From NCBI GenBank assembly GCA_032358165.1, contig JAALGY010000052.1:1984001-2048000 (forward strand): DNA of 64,000 bases, read 5' to 3'. The notes beneath the pieces were generated by a model, which was given only the letters and a program-made list of their open reading frames with translations, was not told the origin of the DNA and searched no databases. The position numbers were made by a program, and so were the translations under genes. Origin of the DNA: Diplosphaera chodatii (taxonomy: Eukaryota; Chlorophyta; Trebouxiophyceae; Prasiolales; Stichococcaceae). Below, one piece after another: positions 19,001-30,700 of the stretch. Position 1 is the first letter of the stretch. The number at the start of each line of letters is the position of its first letter.

Positions 19001-20121
19001 GGGTTTTACATGCTGCGAGCCGCAAGGAGTGGCTGGAAGGCAGCTCAGTAGCTCACCGAATGGCGTGTCATCCGCACGCGCGTGGCGTAGCTGCGGTCCC
19101 GCTGGCAGCGGAACTTCAGCTCTGCTGTCAGGCCTCGCTCCGCCATGACGAGCAGCAGGGCGCGGTGCACCTTCTTGACGAGAGTGCGCAGCACGCCGAG
19201 TGATGCCACAGGCACGACAAAGGACGAGACGAACGCGTTGCGATCGCGCTTCCTGCGGGGCGCGCAACAGCCGTCTGAAGACTCGCAACAGCGGCGGCAG
19301 CAACTACACACTAACAGGCGACAGGTCTGCAAGCAAACGAAGGTGTTAAGATCAAGCATGCAAGTGCAGCCCTGATAAAGCAGGACGCAGTTGTCTATGG
19401 CTGTATCCAATGAGGGCAATGCATGACGATGTGGATTCAGCAACAAAGCAAAGAACATGGTCAAGCACCTGTTCTGGTGCGGGGCATCGCTGCAAACGCC
19501 CCGGACCGAAGGGTGCTTGTCCAGCTCGGCGACGACGACATCCCGCAGCTCGAGCGCTTGCTGCTGGGTGTCGGCTGCCACCTGCCAGATGCCCAGGTAA
19601 CTGCCGCCGTTCTTTTCGTTGCGGGCAGCCTGCAGCAGCTGCGCGAGGCGCGGCCTGGCTGTGTCCCGGTCCGAAACAGGGGTGAAGCTGGCGGGCTGCC
19701 GCTGCGGTGGGCAGGGCGGCGCTGCTGGCCTGCCTGATGTGGCGGCGCCGCCGGGCAGGTGGGGGAGCAGCTGCAGCGTCTGCTCATGATGGATGCCTTG
19801 GTCTGCCAATGACAGGCATCCCCGCACCGGCTTGGTGCCAGCAAGTATAGTGAAGTGTTGGGCTGCAAGCCCTGCAGGCAGCGGACACACCTGTTGTGCA
19901 CCATGTGGCACAGAGAATGTGTTTAGTTGACCTGCGGTCATCATCCATACAACCACAGCACGCCGAAGGGTCATCAGCAACCCAGGGCAGCGTCCAGTCA
20001 AACATGGGCACTACTGAGCACCTGCCGGCGCTTGCAGTTCGGTGTAAAGGGTGATGCCCCTCCAGCGGCGGTCCACCGTGAGCGTGTGAGTCTTGTCCCC
20101 AATCTGCACAAAGATCTGCAT
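11020..20121 (-). CDS. Very large ubiquitin-like/PHD/SIM-motif protein (possibly two genes)
   Basis: The minus-strand start at 20121 opens with MQIFVQIGDKTHTLTV. Joining 20121-20022 to the exon starting at 19871 (phases agree) gives a complete ubiquitin-like fold of about 75 residues. Its second half has FTILAGTKPVRG, LSLADQGIHHEQTLQLL and an LPGG ending that aligns with ubiquitin's LRGG. More than a dozen exons of unrecognised sequence follow (about 19500 to 13840), for example LTEDEWAVGEEWLARLCERR (about 18140-18210). One acidic exon (17032-16748) carries AVDLTLDDVDLDEP. At 13023-13680 a segment ends in a Q10 tract. A PHD-type finger with C4-H-C3 spacing lies at about 12700-12850 (SCCYCGRSDD, VCSGSNCGAAVHTGC, WLCPVC). 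The 3' exons hold IDLTMDDEPLKLMVDLTMED (about 11960-12030) and EVLDLTGC (about 11060-11085). VDLT-type acidic motifs are typical SUMO-interaction motifs. A ubiquitin/SUMO-linked nuclear role is inference. The gene could be split near 13.8-14.2 kb. Exon limits are approximate. Confidence 0.6.
13049..13080 (-). repeat. CAG trinucleotide tract encoding Q10
   Basis: Ten tandem GCT units on the plus strand read as CAG on the minus strand. They give ten glutamines in the same frame as the preceding exon of the UBL/PHD gene. Such tracts are slippage-prone and often length-polymorphic. Confidence 0.85.
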
Positions 20122-20894
20122 GAGGCCGCTTGGCGTCGGCGCCGGGACGCCACTGCGGCCAGCCTACGCACATGACACATGACTGCAGGCGCAGCATCTA
20201 TTGGCATAGAGTGAAGATACTCAAACCACTACTGTCGCTGGCCGCCATCGGCCTCTGGGCCTGGTACATCAGTCACTGCATTGCAACACAGCAGGGCATG
20301 CCAGGCCTTCACGCAGCAGTGCCCGCGCGGCACACCTGGTGACACGTGAGGTGCGGCATCGCACCCTTGCTCGCTCAGCCTTGAGTGCGGCCGTCCATGG
20401 ACAAGGTGTATGACCGGCTCGGCTACATATATATACACAGACAACGAGAGAGAGATCTGTCCAGCCGCCGAAAGTGAGGTGATGACCAGGCACATTCACC
20501 GCGACAAAGTAGAGACGATGACGATATGAACAAAGCTCAAGCCGTCCAGACAGTCATTGCCCATGCAATGCAGTGTTGCTCGTGTCCACCCACCAACCCA
20601 TCGTCTTTTTTGAAAGTTGGGTTCGGTGTTTTCATCGTTGCGTCCAATGGAATTCTATCGGACGGGGCCCTGATGGAACACCAAACTTTGACTAATGCTT
20701 CTATGAATGGGGTATCTTGGAACCAAGCCTGATATGATCGCATCGTTTGCTAAGGTCAACGTGCTGATCTGCTGCTGCTGATACGTTTACTGCTGTAGGT
20801 ATGTATGGCACATCTGTACGGACAGGGGCTTGAGGTGAGTCTGATCGCACCAAACAAAAAGTTTGGGACTCAAGCAAGGCTAGAGTCCACCGCT
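20122..20894. promoter_or_regulatory. Upstream region of the UBL/PHD gene
   Basis: No gene is seen. It should contain the 5' UTR and promoter of the minus-strand gene starting at 20121. A short alternating TA/CA run and a GA run lie at about 20423-20456. The second copy of the short dispersed repeat is at 20800-20834. Confidence 0.35.
20800..20834 (+). repeat. Short dispersed repeat, copy 2
   Basis: Same core as at 10450-10480 (TATGTATGGCAC, TGTACGG, GGGGCTTGAG). It lies about 60 bases from the 3' side of the minus-strand tRNA-Gln. Confidence 0.5.
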
Positions 20895-20977
20895 GTTGCT
20901 CTGGGATTCGAACCCAGGCTATCAGATGGCATCGACGGTCGTCAAAGTCTGAGGTGCTAACCACTGCACTAAGCAAC
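20895..20977 (-). tRNA. trnQ-UUG: tRNA-Gln (UUG), intron-containing
   Basis: The minus strand folds as a complete cloverleaf. The acceptor stem is GTTGCTT with AGAGCAAC, the D stem GTGC/GCAC around GTGGTTAG, and the T arm CTGGG-TTCGAAT-CCCAG. The anticodon stem TCAGA/TCTGA closes a loop reading CTTTGA, then 14 extra bases, then A. With the extra bases placed after position 37, the usual site of eukaryotic tRNA introns, the anticodon is TTG (UUG, reading CAA). The CTTTGA loop context matches eukaryotic tRNA-Gln. No CCA is encoded. Confidence 0.9.
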
Positions 20978-21744
20978 AAAATGTGTTTGGAAACCCTAGT
21001 TTTGTCTCTCATCTTTTGTGCGAGCAACTCTTCCAACTAGCTGCGTTCTCAGGGTTTGGGAAGCTCTTCTGCCCAGCAGGAGCTGCAGGCAGCGGCGGCA
21101 GCCGCGGCAATTCTTCCTCTGCCGTCTGTGCGTGGACAATTGCATGTTTCACGAGGGCGAATAATCCACCTCGCTCCTAGGAGACCACCATGTTGAGATC
21201 AGCTTCCCTGCTGTATGTGTTGGTCCGCTGATCCTTCTGTGAGCATGCGTAGCGGCATGCCTCCCCACTTAGTTATGGCAACAGATGCTCCAGGTTTACT
21301 GCCTGAAGTGCCCACACGGGATGGTATCTTTACGCAGGTTCGGTCGAGGTGCTCGTGCAACGTTTGATGCTGTGCAATTTTGGTCGAATCATCGTGAGAA
21401 CCACTTCTCCAAGCATCTCTTACGGACGGTGTCAGGACCTGCTTGCATGCCAAGGTCTGATTGTCCGACACCACATTCCACAACGGGGTTGTTGAGAAAC
21501 TCGGATCTGGTGCAGCACGCAAACATCCTTTGAGAATGTCATCGGCAGCTGCAGAACGGAGTGATCCACCCCACTGCTATTGCAGCAGTGAAGCGGTCGG
21601 CATTCCAGCGTCATACATCGATACTGATCTGACACTCGCCAGCAACACCGATGCGGTTTTGATGCAGCCTGCTCACCGGCACAGCATCGATCAAGCATTC
21701 TAGCAGTGTCAGGAGGAGGGCTGGGAGCCCCGACCAGCAGCAGC
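20978..21744. promoter_or_regulatory. Region upstream of the GRV2-like gene
   Basis: Between the 5' side of tRNA-Gln and the first ATG of the GRV2-like gene. No coding feature is recognised. It presumably holds the tRNA upstream region and the 5' UTR and promoter of the plus-strand gene. Confidence 0.35.
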
Positions 21745-24700
21745 ATGGACACGCTGCTGCACAGCTCCTTCCTGCGGCGGGGCGGCCCGCCCGACGATGC
21801 GCTCCCGCCGGATGTGGTGGCCCGCTTCCTGGTGACCAAGACCTCCTGGCGGGGGCGCTACCGCCGCGTGCTGGCCATCACGCCGGCCGCCATCGTGACG
21901 CAGCACCCCGACGACCTGGCGGTCACCAACGCCTGGAGCTTCGTCGGCGACAGCGACGTCGACGACATCGCGCCGGGCGGCGGCGCCGGCGAGGACCAGG
22001 AGCTGGTGCTGTCCGTCCGCAAGGACGCCCGGGTGGGACGCGCTTCGTGTGTCCCACACACATGCACGCCTGCGCCGCGTCTGCATCTCAGCATGAGCTG
22101 CAACTGGCCATCAGTTGTGCCGAATGGATCCTGCCGCCTCCGCTTTGCAGGCCAAGCACAAGGCGACCAAGTTCACGTGCAAGCAGCGCGCCGCCCTGCT
22201 GACTGTGCTGTACCAGTGCGTTGCGGCTGCGGGCGGGGCTTGCCCCATCTCCCGCAAGGTCCTCGGGTGAGAACTCAGCCTGGCTTCTGATATACACATG
22301 CTGCGCCGCAGACTACAGTGCAACGGCCGAGTTGGCCAAGCTGAGCACAAGAGCCATGTCTGTCATGCTGTGCAGGTCGCCACGCAGTTTCCAGGTGCAC
22401 AAGCTGCGCCGCGGCGCCTGGCAGCCTGTGCAGCTGCGGATCACTCCAGTGGCTGTCGAGCGCCTGGACATCGCGTCCGGTGAGCAGCGGCACTGGCGAT
22501 GTTCGTGCGCAGTGGGAGATATGGCCAGCACAAAGAAGCATAAACACCCCCAGCTATGGACTGACTCCGACTTGTGAACGGGCTGGATGCAGGCGTGGTG
22601 AAGTGGCGGCTGGAGTTTCAGCACATGGGCTCGCCGGCCGTGCGGCTGCTGAAGGGTGGGCCCGGGGAGCCGGGGCGCGCCTTTGCGCTGTGCGGGCAGA
22701 TGGGCTGGCGCCTCCGCACATTTGCCTCACCAGAGCGGGAGGCGATCGTGCGGGCGCTGCAGGCCATGGCATCGCAGAAGCTCGGCCTGCAGCTGGCAGG
22801 TGAGGACCGGTCCGTGGGTTGACTCCTGTAAGGAAGAATCAAGCCCAGCAAGTCATCAGAACCTGAATCGGCGCGCTAATTGTCGTCCTCTCAATCCCGT
22901 TTGTCACGCTGCAGTGGACTCACGGGAAGGGATGACGACGGCGACTGAGCTGCTGGACAAGGCTGCCAGCATCGAGCGGGAGCGCGCTGCCGAGCCAGGT
23001 AGCCACATGCCTGAAGGCGTCTCAGCGGCACAAAGCTGCAAACGTTGCTTGTCATCGTCGATCATCCTTTACAGTACGGCTGGCACCTCAGACTGCGAAC
23101 GTTCTGCCAGGCGAGGCGCCGCTGGGCGAGTGGGAGGCGTACAGGGTGCGGCCGTCGTTCGCGGGGCCGTCAACGAATTGGGAGGGCGCTCAGGCGGGCG
23201 CCGAGGACAGCGGCGCGGCGGGAGGGGCCACTGGCGGCGGCGGCGTGCTGCGCTCGCACCGCCGCCTGGTGCTGACGGCGCGCGCCCTGCTGGAGCGCCG
23301 CACAGACAGCTACGAGGCGAGCGCCATATGTACACCCCTGGCCTGGCGCCTGACCAGTGACGTGCGCAGCGCTCGTGGCGGCAGCCAGCCGCATCGCTGC
23401 TGGCCACCTGGCCTAGTACTGTCCGAGCAGCCAGTGCATCTATCGCAGGTTCGATGATGCGCGGTTTGCCGGGTGCCTGCAGGTGGCGCTGCGGCACCAG
23501 CTCAGCGATGTGGCGGCGCTGGTGCGCTACGCGCGCCGGCCCCAGTGGCTGGGCATCGAGTGGGCGGGCGGCGGCCCGCCGGCGCTGTACGTCACCCCTG
23601 CACGCGACGCCCTGGCAGCAGCGCTGCTCGATGCAGCTCAGGTCAGGGTTTTCGCCCTGTGCAGCCTCAGTGTGCATGCCTCTGGGCATCAGACATTCAA
23701 ACCAGGCACGCAGCTTGACACCAAAAAGGATATTACACAGCGTTTTCTCCATTCTTGTTGGCGATGTGCCTGCAGATCGCGGCAGGGCGCCCCATCGCGG
23801 TGCTGCCCGCCCCCAGCCCCACTGGCAGCGTCATCCGCAGCGGCGACTCTGGCGGCAGCTCTGCCCCTGTCATCGTCCAGGTACCGCAGGCGCCGCTTCT
23901 GTGGTCTCCAGCACCAATTGTTTTTGTGGTGTTGGGAGGCATGTGTCGACGCGCGTCCAGGAGACATTCCTTTGGCTGGGCGATGAGGCCTGCAGCTGAC
24001 TTGGCTGTGATAACCAATACATCTGCCTGTGTTTGACAGGACCCTGAGCTGGAGCGCATTGCGCTGTCAGCACTGGGCGCCGCGGCGCGCGATGCGCTCC
24101 CCGCGCTGCGCAGCGGCGCAGGCCACCACCCCGGCACCGGCGGCCCAGCCAACGGCAGCGCAGGCACCGACGGCGGTGTGGGCGGCACCCTGCAGGCTGT
24201 GCCACCAAAGGTAGGGACACACTGCGGCAGCCTGCTGCACCTCATGTCGTTTTGTGACGGGTGAGCACCCGGTGCACAAGAATGCCTGCTGAGTTGGGCC
24301 GTAGAGTGATTGCCAACCAATTCACACCTGCGCTGCAGGCAAACACCATTGCCTCGGGTGCCAGCACGCCCTCTGGCTCCCCGCCCGTGGGCGGCCTGTC
24401 CACCTTGCAGCAGCCACAGCAGCAGCAGCCGGCGGGCCCCAGCAGCAACCTCAGCGCCTTTGCCAAGACCGCGTTCCAGCGGGACGCGGGGCAGCGGCCC
24501 GGCGGCCCGGGGGTGCCACCCAGCGGCGTGTCCAGCCAGGTGACACGCGCCACCAAGCTTGCCGGTACCCCACATCAGACAGAACTACAGCAATTGCGAA
24601 ACTCGAGCACAACATGTCCTTGCAAAAGAGACAGGCGAGGGCATTCTGGTGGTAGCGGCCGTAGTTGCTGCCTGAACCACAATCAGCGTGCTTGCTGTCA

Positions 24701-27700
24701 TCTGCCATTGCTCTGGCTGAAGCGCGCTATCCGACATCGAGAGCTTCGGCATGTGCTGTTAAGCTTCAGCCCTGTACTTCACCAACAGTACGAGACATTG
24801 TGCAGGAGGCGATCGCTTTGTTGCGCCGGCGCGTACATGACTTCAACGCATGTGTACCATATGGCGGCGTGTCACCGGGAGTGCGGCCGGACGAGGCGCT
24901 GCTGCCGGCGCTGTTTGCGCTGCTGCCCACGCCGCTGGCTGTCGGCATCTCCGTGGCACCGCCTGAGACCAAGGTGTTTGTACATGTCGCGAGTGCGGCT
25001 GCGAGCTGAGGAGACAGAACGCCTGCAGTACTCATGCCCTTGGTCCATGTGATTCCATGGCGCATGCGGCTTGGTCGTATCATCAGTGTTTTTGCAAGTT
25101 TGCAGGCAGCAGGGGAGCAGGTAGCAGTCCTGCAGGCGCTGCAGCGGCTGAGCAACTCGCGCTTCGCAAGCGCAGAGGCGCTGGTGTCCCCGCCCGCAGC
25201 TGGCCGCATGTTTGCAGCGCTCTCGTCCGGCGATGACGCTGTGGCGTCTGAAGCAGCGCGCCTGCTGACACGGCTGTGGGCACCAGCGGTGAGTCTCCAC
25301 AATAGAGTCGATCTTCAGTAGCTCATATGCAGCTCCGAGGGATGTCTCTCAGGCACCATGACATGTGCCAAGTGAACAGCGCTACGAATGCCACCGTCTG
25401 ACCTCCTCAAAAGCTCCCCTGCTGACCGCCGCAGGCTGCGCGGTGTGGGCTGCCGCCGTGGCGCCTGACGCGCAGCTTCAGCGCGGCAGAGGACGACGCT
25501 CTTGCGGCGAACAGCGGCGACGACAACCTCACCGCCCGTGCAGGTTTGCAGCTGCCGACGTGCTGTTGCAGACTCGGTGGCATTGTTGCCGAGGAAAGCT
25601 GTAGTGTTTAGCAACATCCCAACAGCCCTGCAGAACCAAAGCGTGGTGGCCTGTACACTTTGCGGCAAAGCCGCAGCTCAGGACGACCGCACGGGAACGG
25701 CAAGCTCGTCTGTTTGCGAAGCCGCAGCCAAGGCGGTGTGCCTGGGGGAGCCCGGGCGCGTGGGGCAGCTGCTGGCGCTGCTGGGGGGCCGCCGCCCCCC
25801 GCCGCCGCTGACCAGCATGGCGGCGGTGGAGGCGCTGGCGGCGGTGGCCTGCGACCCGGGGGCGCGCACCACCGAGGGCATGATGCTGCGGGGCCTGCTC
25901 ACGGAGGCCGCCGCCGTCGGCCGCCCCCTGTTCTCGCTGTTCGGCCACCCGGCGGGTGCGCTGACCTGACCATCTGACGACGGCTCGCGATGAGAGGCGA
26001 TTCGGCTCCACTAACGACTGCTCGAATCTCGCCCACCCAAGGCTGCCAGTGACACTGCAAGCATTGCAGACAAATCGCCAGCACAGTGCACCCAGAGGCC
26101 TTGCTGCTGCTGCTGCTGCTGCAGCGCGGGTGCTGGACGGGGCGGCGCTGGTGATGCGGGCGGTGGCGGAGGGCGGCGCCTCAGCGGCCGGGCCGCTGCG
26201 GGAGGCGGCGCTGGCGGAGGGCGCGGTGCTGCACCACCTCCACGTCGCCGTCACCGCGCAGGCGCGCCTGGGTTTCGAGTCTTGACTGCCGGTCGCTCAC
26301 ATGCCCCGTGGAGCAGGGCGTGCTCGAGCACGCGTGTGAGCACAGGTCGTTGAGGTCGTGGAGCAGGCGTTTATAAGTCCACGTGTGCTTTGCAGGGGGC
26401 GCGGGCGCGGCTGAGCCAGGACCTGGTGGCGCTGTGGGGCGAGGGCTGCCCGCCGGCGGCCGCGCTGCTGCGCCGCACCCTCCCGCCCGGCCTGCTGCGC
26501 TTCCTGGCGCTGGGCCGGCCGGCCCCCGCGGCCCCCGCCAAGCCGCGCTCGGCGCAGCCCGCCTCCCACCACCAGCAGCCGCAGCAGCCGCAGCCCGCCG
26601 GCAGCGCCGCCGGCATGGCAGCAGGGGTCACAGTACCAGCGGCCGCGCCCGCCGGCCAGCAGCAGGCGGCGGACCGCGGCGGGGGCGGGGCGCCCGCGCA
26701 GCCGGACCCCCTGCGCGGCGTCGGCGGCGCCGCCGCGAACGGCAGCCTCAGCAGCCCCCGCAGCAGCGTCAACAGCCCGCGGGGCGCGCCCAGCGCCAGG
26801 CCGGACGCCGGCGGCAGCGCCGCAGCGGCAGGCGAGCGGCGCGCCACCGGCAGCCTGGACGGCGTCACGCGCCCGGCAGCGCAGCAGCACGGCCAGCGCC
26901 CCCGCTCAGCAGGTGCGGTGTTGGCGGGCGACGAGTCACTGTGCAAGTGCCTCGATTCGATGAGCTCAGCCACCTTGCACAAAGGCACATCGGCTGTCTG
27001 CTGCAGAGTGGAACAGTAGACCGTGAGCCTGGGCATGATCACGCTCACTTGCATGGTAGGCGCGTCCCGGGCCAACTGGGAGGCGATGTGGGCGGCGGTG
27101 GGCCGGGACCACCACCATGCGGGCCTCATATGGAACGAGACCACCCGCGCCGAGCTGCGCCTCGCGCTGCAGGTGAGCCATGCCTCCACATGGGTCGCAC
27201 AGGCCGCGCAGCTCATGGTGATGCTGTGCAGGCATCATGATTTTCTTGTTGTTCGTTGCCGCCTGGTTGTGACGTATGATCCCTGCACCTGCTGGCACTT
27301 TCAAGGCTGTCGGCTGCGCCATTGCAGAACGAGGAGGCGGCTCTGCGGGCTGCACACACCCGCGCTGGCGACGGGGGTTCCGCGAGCAGCGGCGGCGCCC
27401 CGGCATGGAACCACGCGGAGTTTGCGGTGCAGTACCCCAGCCTGCAGAAGCACCTGGCGGTCGGCGGCGTGTACCTGAGCCTGCTGCTGGACGGCGCCGA
27501 CCAGGTGCCCGCCCCAAAAATGGCCATGGCAATTTTGCAGATTTGAAAGGGCTTCGAGCCCTGCTGTTGGGTGCAGGTCTGCAGTTTTGCGGGCTGCATC
27601 ACCACAGCATCTGCTATGCACTAGTTCCACCAGCACCACCCTCCCCGCGGACTCGATGCTTTTCGTCGAAGCACCGCAAAGTGTGCAACCTGGTGCCGTG

Positions 27701-30700
27701 TCCACCTGCAGGCTGCGGTGGACAAGCTGCCGGCGCCGGCTGAGGTGTTCACCGCGCTGCAGCGTGCGTTCCTGTGCCTGGCGGACCCAGCGGTGGCGAG
27801 CACCAACGCTGCCGCTCCCGCTTCCTTCGGCAGCGGCGGCAGCGGCGCAGCCGGGGCCGGCGGCGGCGGGGGCACGGCTGCGGTGGCGGCGGCGCTCGGC
27901 CGCAGCGCCGAGGCGGACCGCCTCACGATCGCACGGGCGATGGCCGCCGTCTACAGCGCGCACGCCGGCGACATCGGTGGGGTGACCTCGATGAGCGTCA
28001 TGCCGTGACAAGCACACCTCCGGCGAGGCATCAGAGACAGCCAGGCCTTGATTACCATCTGGCCAGTTGGCCAGCGCATCACTTGCACAACATTCGGTAC
28101 GTATGCAGCATCTTATCAAAGCATCAAGCAAAGCAACTAAAGCATGGTATCTGCAGGGCCGTTCACGGGGCTGGACCACCTCATACGCTTGACGGACCGC
28201 ACCGCATCCCGCCCGCTGCGGCACACGCTGCTGGGCGTGCTGCAGGCGGCGCTGCTGCCGGCGGCCGCCGCCCGCCTGGACGCCCCACTGCCGCCGGCAA
28301 CGGCCGCCGCTGGGGGCAGCAGCGAACGCGTTGCGCCCGCCGCCGAGGCAGCGCTGGCCAACTGCGACGCGTTCCTGGCAGCCGGGGGCGTGCAGCTGGC
28401 CGTCGACCTGCTGGCATGTGCGCTTTAGGCACTTTGTTGAACCGTGCCAGGACACCCCGTCGTGACAGGTTCCAGTCTGATTTCGACCTGCTGCTCAAAA
28501 CGTATAAACATGCTGTACAGGTGCCCACGAGTCGAAGGAGCGCACGCGGGCGCCGCTGGCGACCAACCTCATCTCGCACGCGCACGCCGTTGAGGACGCC
28601 AGGGAGTGGCACTACTTCCTGCCGCCCGGCGCTGCGGCCCCGGCTGGCAGCGGCACGCGGGAGACGCAGTGGGGCACCCAGGTGACACGCGCACACGTTG
28701 CATGCGTAGGCAAACATGCAGACAGGGTGCACGGGGCAGCCTCATCGCTTGTCGCTGCTCACCCATGGGGCTGCTTTTATGGCTGTGTGCTGCTGATCGC
28801 CCAAAGCGGTCAGCCCTGCTGCCGGCCATCCATCGCATCGCACCATGTGGTGTGGCAGGTGGGCCCGGTGTCCAAGGACGCAATCCGCAGCCTGCACGGC
28901 AGGGGGCGCGTGGGCGACGGCACCCTGTTCTGCAGCGCGGCCATGGCGGAGCCGGCGCCGCTGGGCGCGCTGCGGGAGCTGCGGTGGTGGGTGGCCTCCG
29001 GCGCAGGTACAAGAGCGTGATGTGCACCGCATTGTATGTCACTTCTGAGTCAGGCACAACGAGATGGACTAGCGACTGAGAGGACAGTCCCAGCAGGGGT
29101 CAACACATGCGCAACGAGTCTCCGGGGATTACATGGGCTTGCCAATTGATAATGCAAGAGCGCAAGCAGTCAGCCACTCATGCGGCCAAGCAGTTCCCAG
29201 CTTTGCACTTGCACATGCGATCTGCACCTGGTCCAATGGGGCGACAAGGCGCCCTGCTGTGCTCCTCTGACCATGCGTCGCATCTGCCTGCAGCCAAGCT
29301 GGAGCCGTTCGAGCAGGCGGGCGTGGCGCTGTCGCTGCTGCGCGCCGCGGCCGACGCGCACCCAGCGGTGGACGCCTCCGGCGCGGTGAGGCTCATGTGC
29401 TGCCAAACAGATGTCCAGTGCCTGGGTGTCGCATGAAGCTTGCAAGTGGGGCAGGGCATGGCGGCGTCGGCTGGTGCGCTACATGGTGCATACCTCGCTG
29501 TGCGCAGGTGTTGGCGCCGCTGCCGGGGGCCCACCGCGCGCTCACCTCCCCCGCCTGCCTCCCGCACGTTGTGCAGGTGCACCCAGGCTCCACGGCTGCA
29601 TGCTGCTGTGCATCCTGGTGCTCCGTGGATTGGGTCCTTCAGCAGCCGACGGTGGCCCCACTGTTACTGTGGCCCTAATGCCGGACGCTGTGCTGCAGCT
29701 GATGGCGACGGGGGAGCCGGCGCTGGTGGCGGGCGCCGCCGGGCTGCTGGAGACGGTGCTGCGGCACGACGGCGACGCGCTGCCGCGGCTGTACGCCACC
29801 GGGGCCTTCTTCTTCGCGCTCGCCTACTGCGGCTCCAACCTGCTGGAGATCGCGCGCCTGCTGCGGGTGGGCCGCCGTACGCCTGCGGCTCAGCCGACAG
29901 CCTGACCCTGCAGACGTGTCACACATGCTCACCTTTGACCACCCCTGAGCATGGCGGCTGCCGCTCTGATCAAGTGCCCTTCGGACTGCTGTCCGCCTGT
30001 GCTGCAGGTCACGCACCTGGAGCAGGCGGAGCTGCGGGCGGCGGCGGGGGGCAGCGGCCTGGCGGGGCGCTCCTACCTGGGTGGCCTGCTGCCCGAGAGC
30101 CTGCTGTACGTGCTGCAGGTGGGCTTGCCTGGGCCGGCATGGTCCTTGTTGCAAGGTTTTGACGTCCCGCGGAGCCGCCCATGTCCTGCTTGGCTCGTCA
30201 GGTTGCCTACTCCACCAGACCGTGCTGCCTGACACATCCTGTTGGCATCAAGCACGCAACCTCGTGTGTGCAGACTGGCGGCCCGTCAGCCTTTGCGGCA
30301 GCCCTGTCAGGCGACTCGGACACCCCGGAGCTCATCTGGACGCACCGCATGCGCGGGCAGCGCCTCGTGCCGCAGGTGAGGGTCGCTAGGTGGTCCGGTC
30401 CAGCAGGCACCGCCGGTGCCTAGTTGGCAGTTGCTGCTCTGTGCAGTCGGCAATCGTCATAGGCGAGGCCCTGCTCCAGCCGAACATGTTGTGCACTGAC
30501 CGACGCTCAGCCGGTGCAGCTCAACACCGTGCAAGTACAGCGTCAGTGCAGCCGTCCTGCCGCCACGCCGCAGATGCTGGCGCACCTGGGCAGCTTCCCG
30601 GCGCGGCTGGCGGAGGACGGGCACGCGGTGTACGAGTACACGCCCTGCCCCCCGGTCGGGTACCCAGAGCTGGCGGCCGAGCTGTGGTGCCACCGCTACT

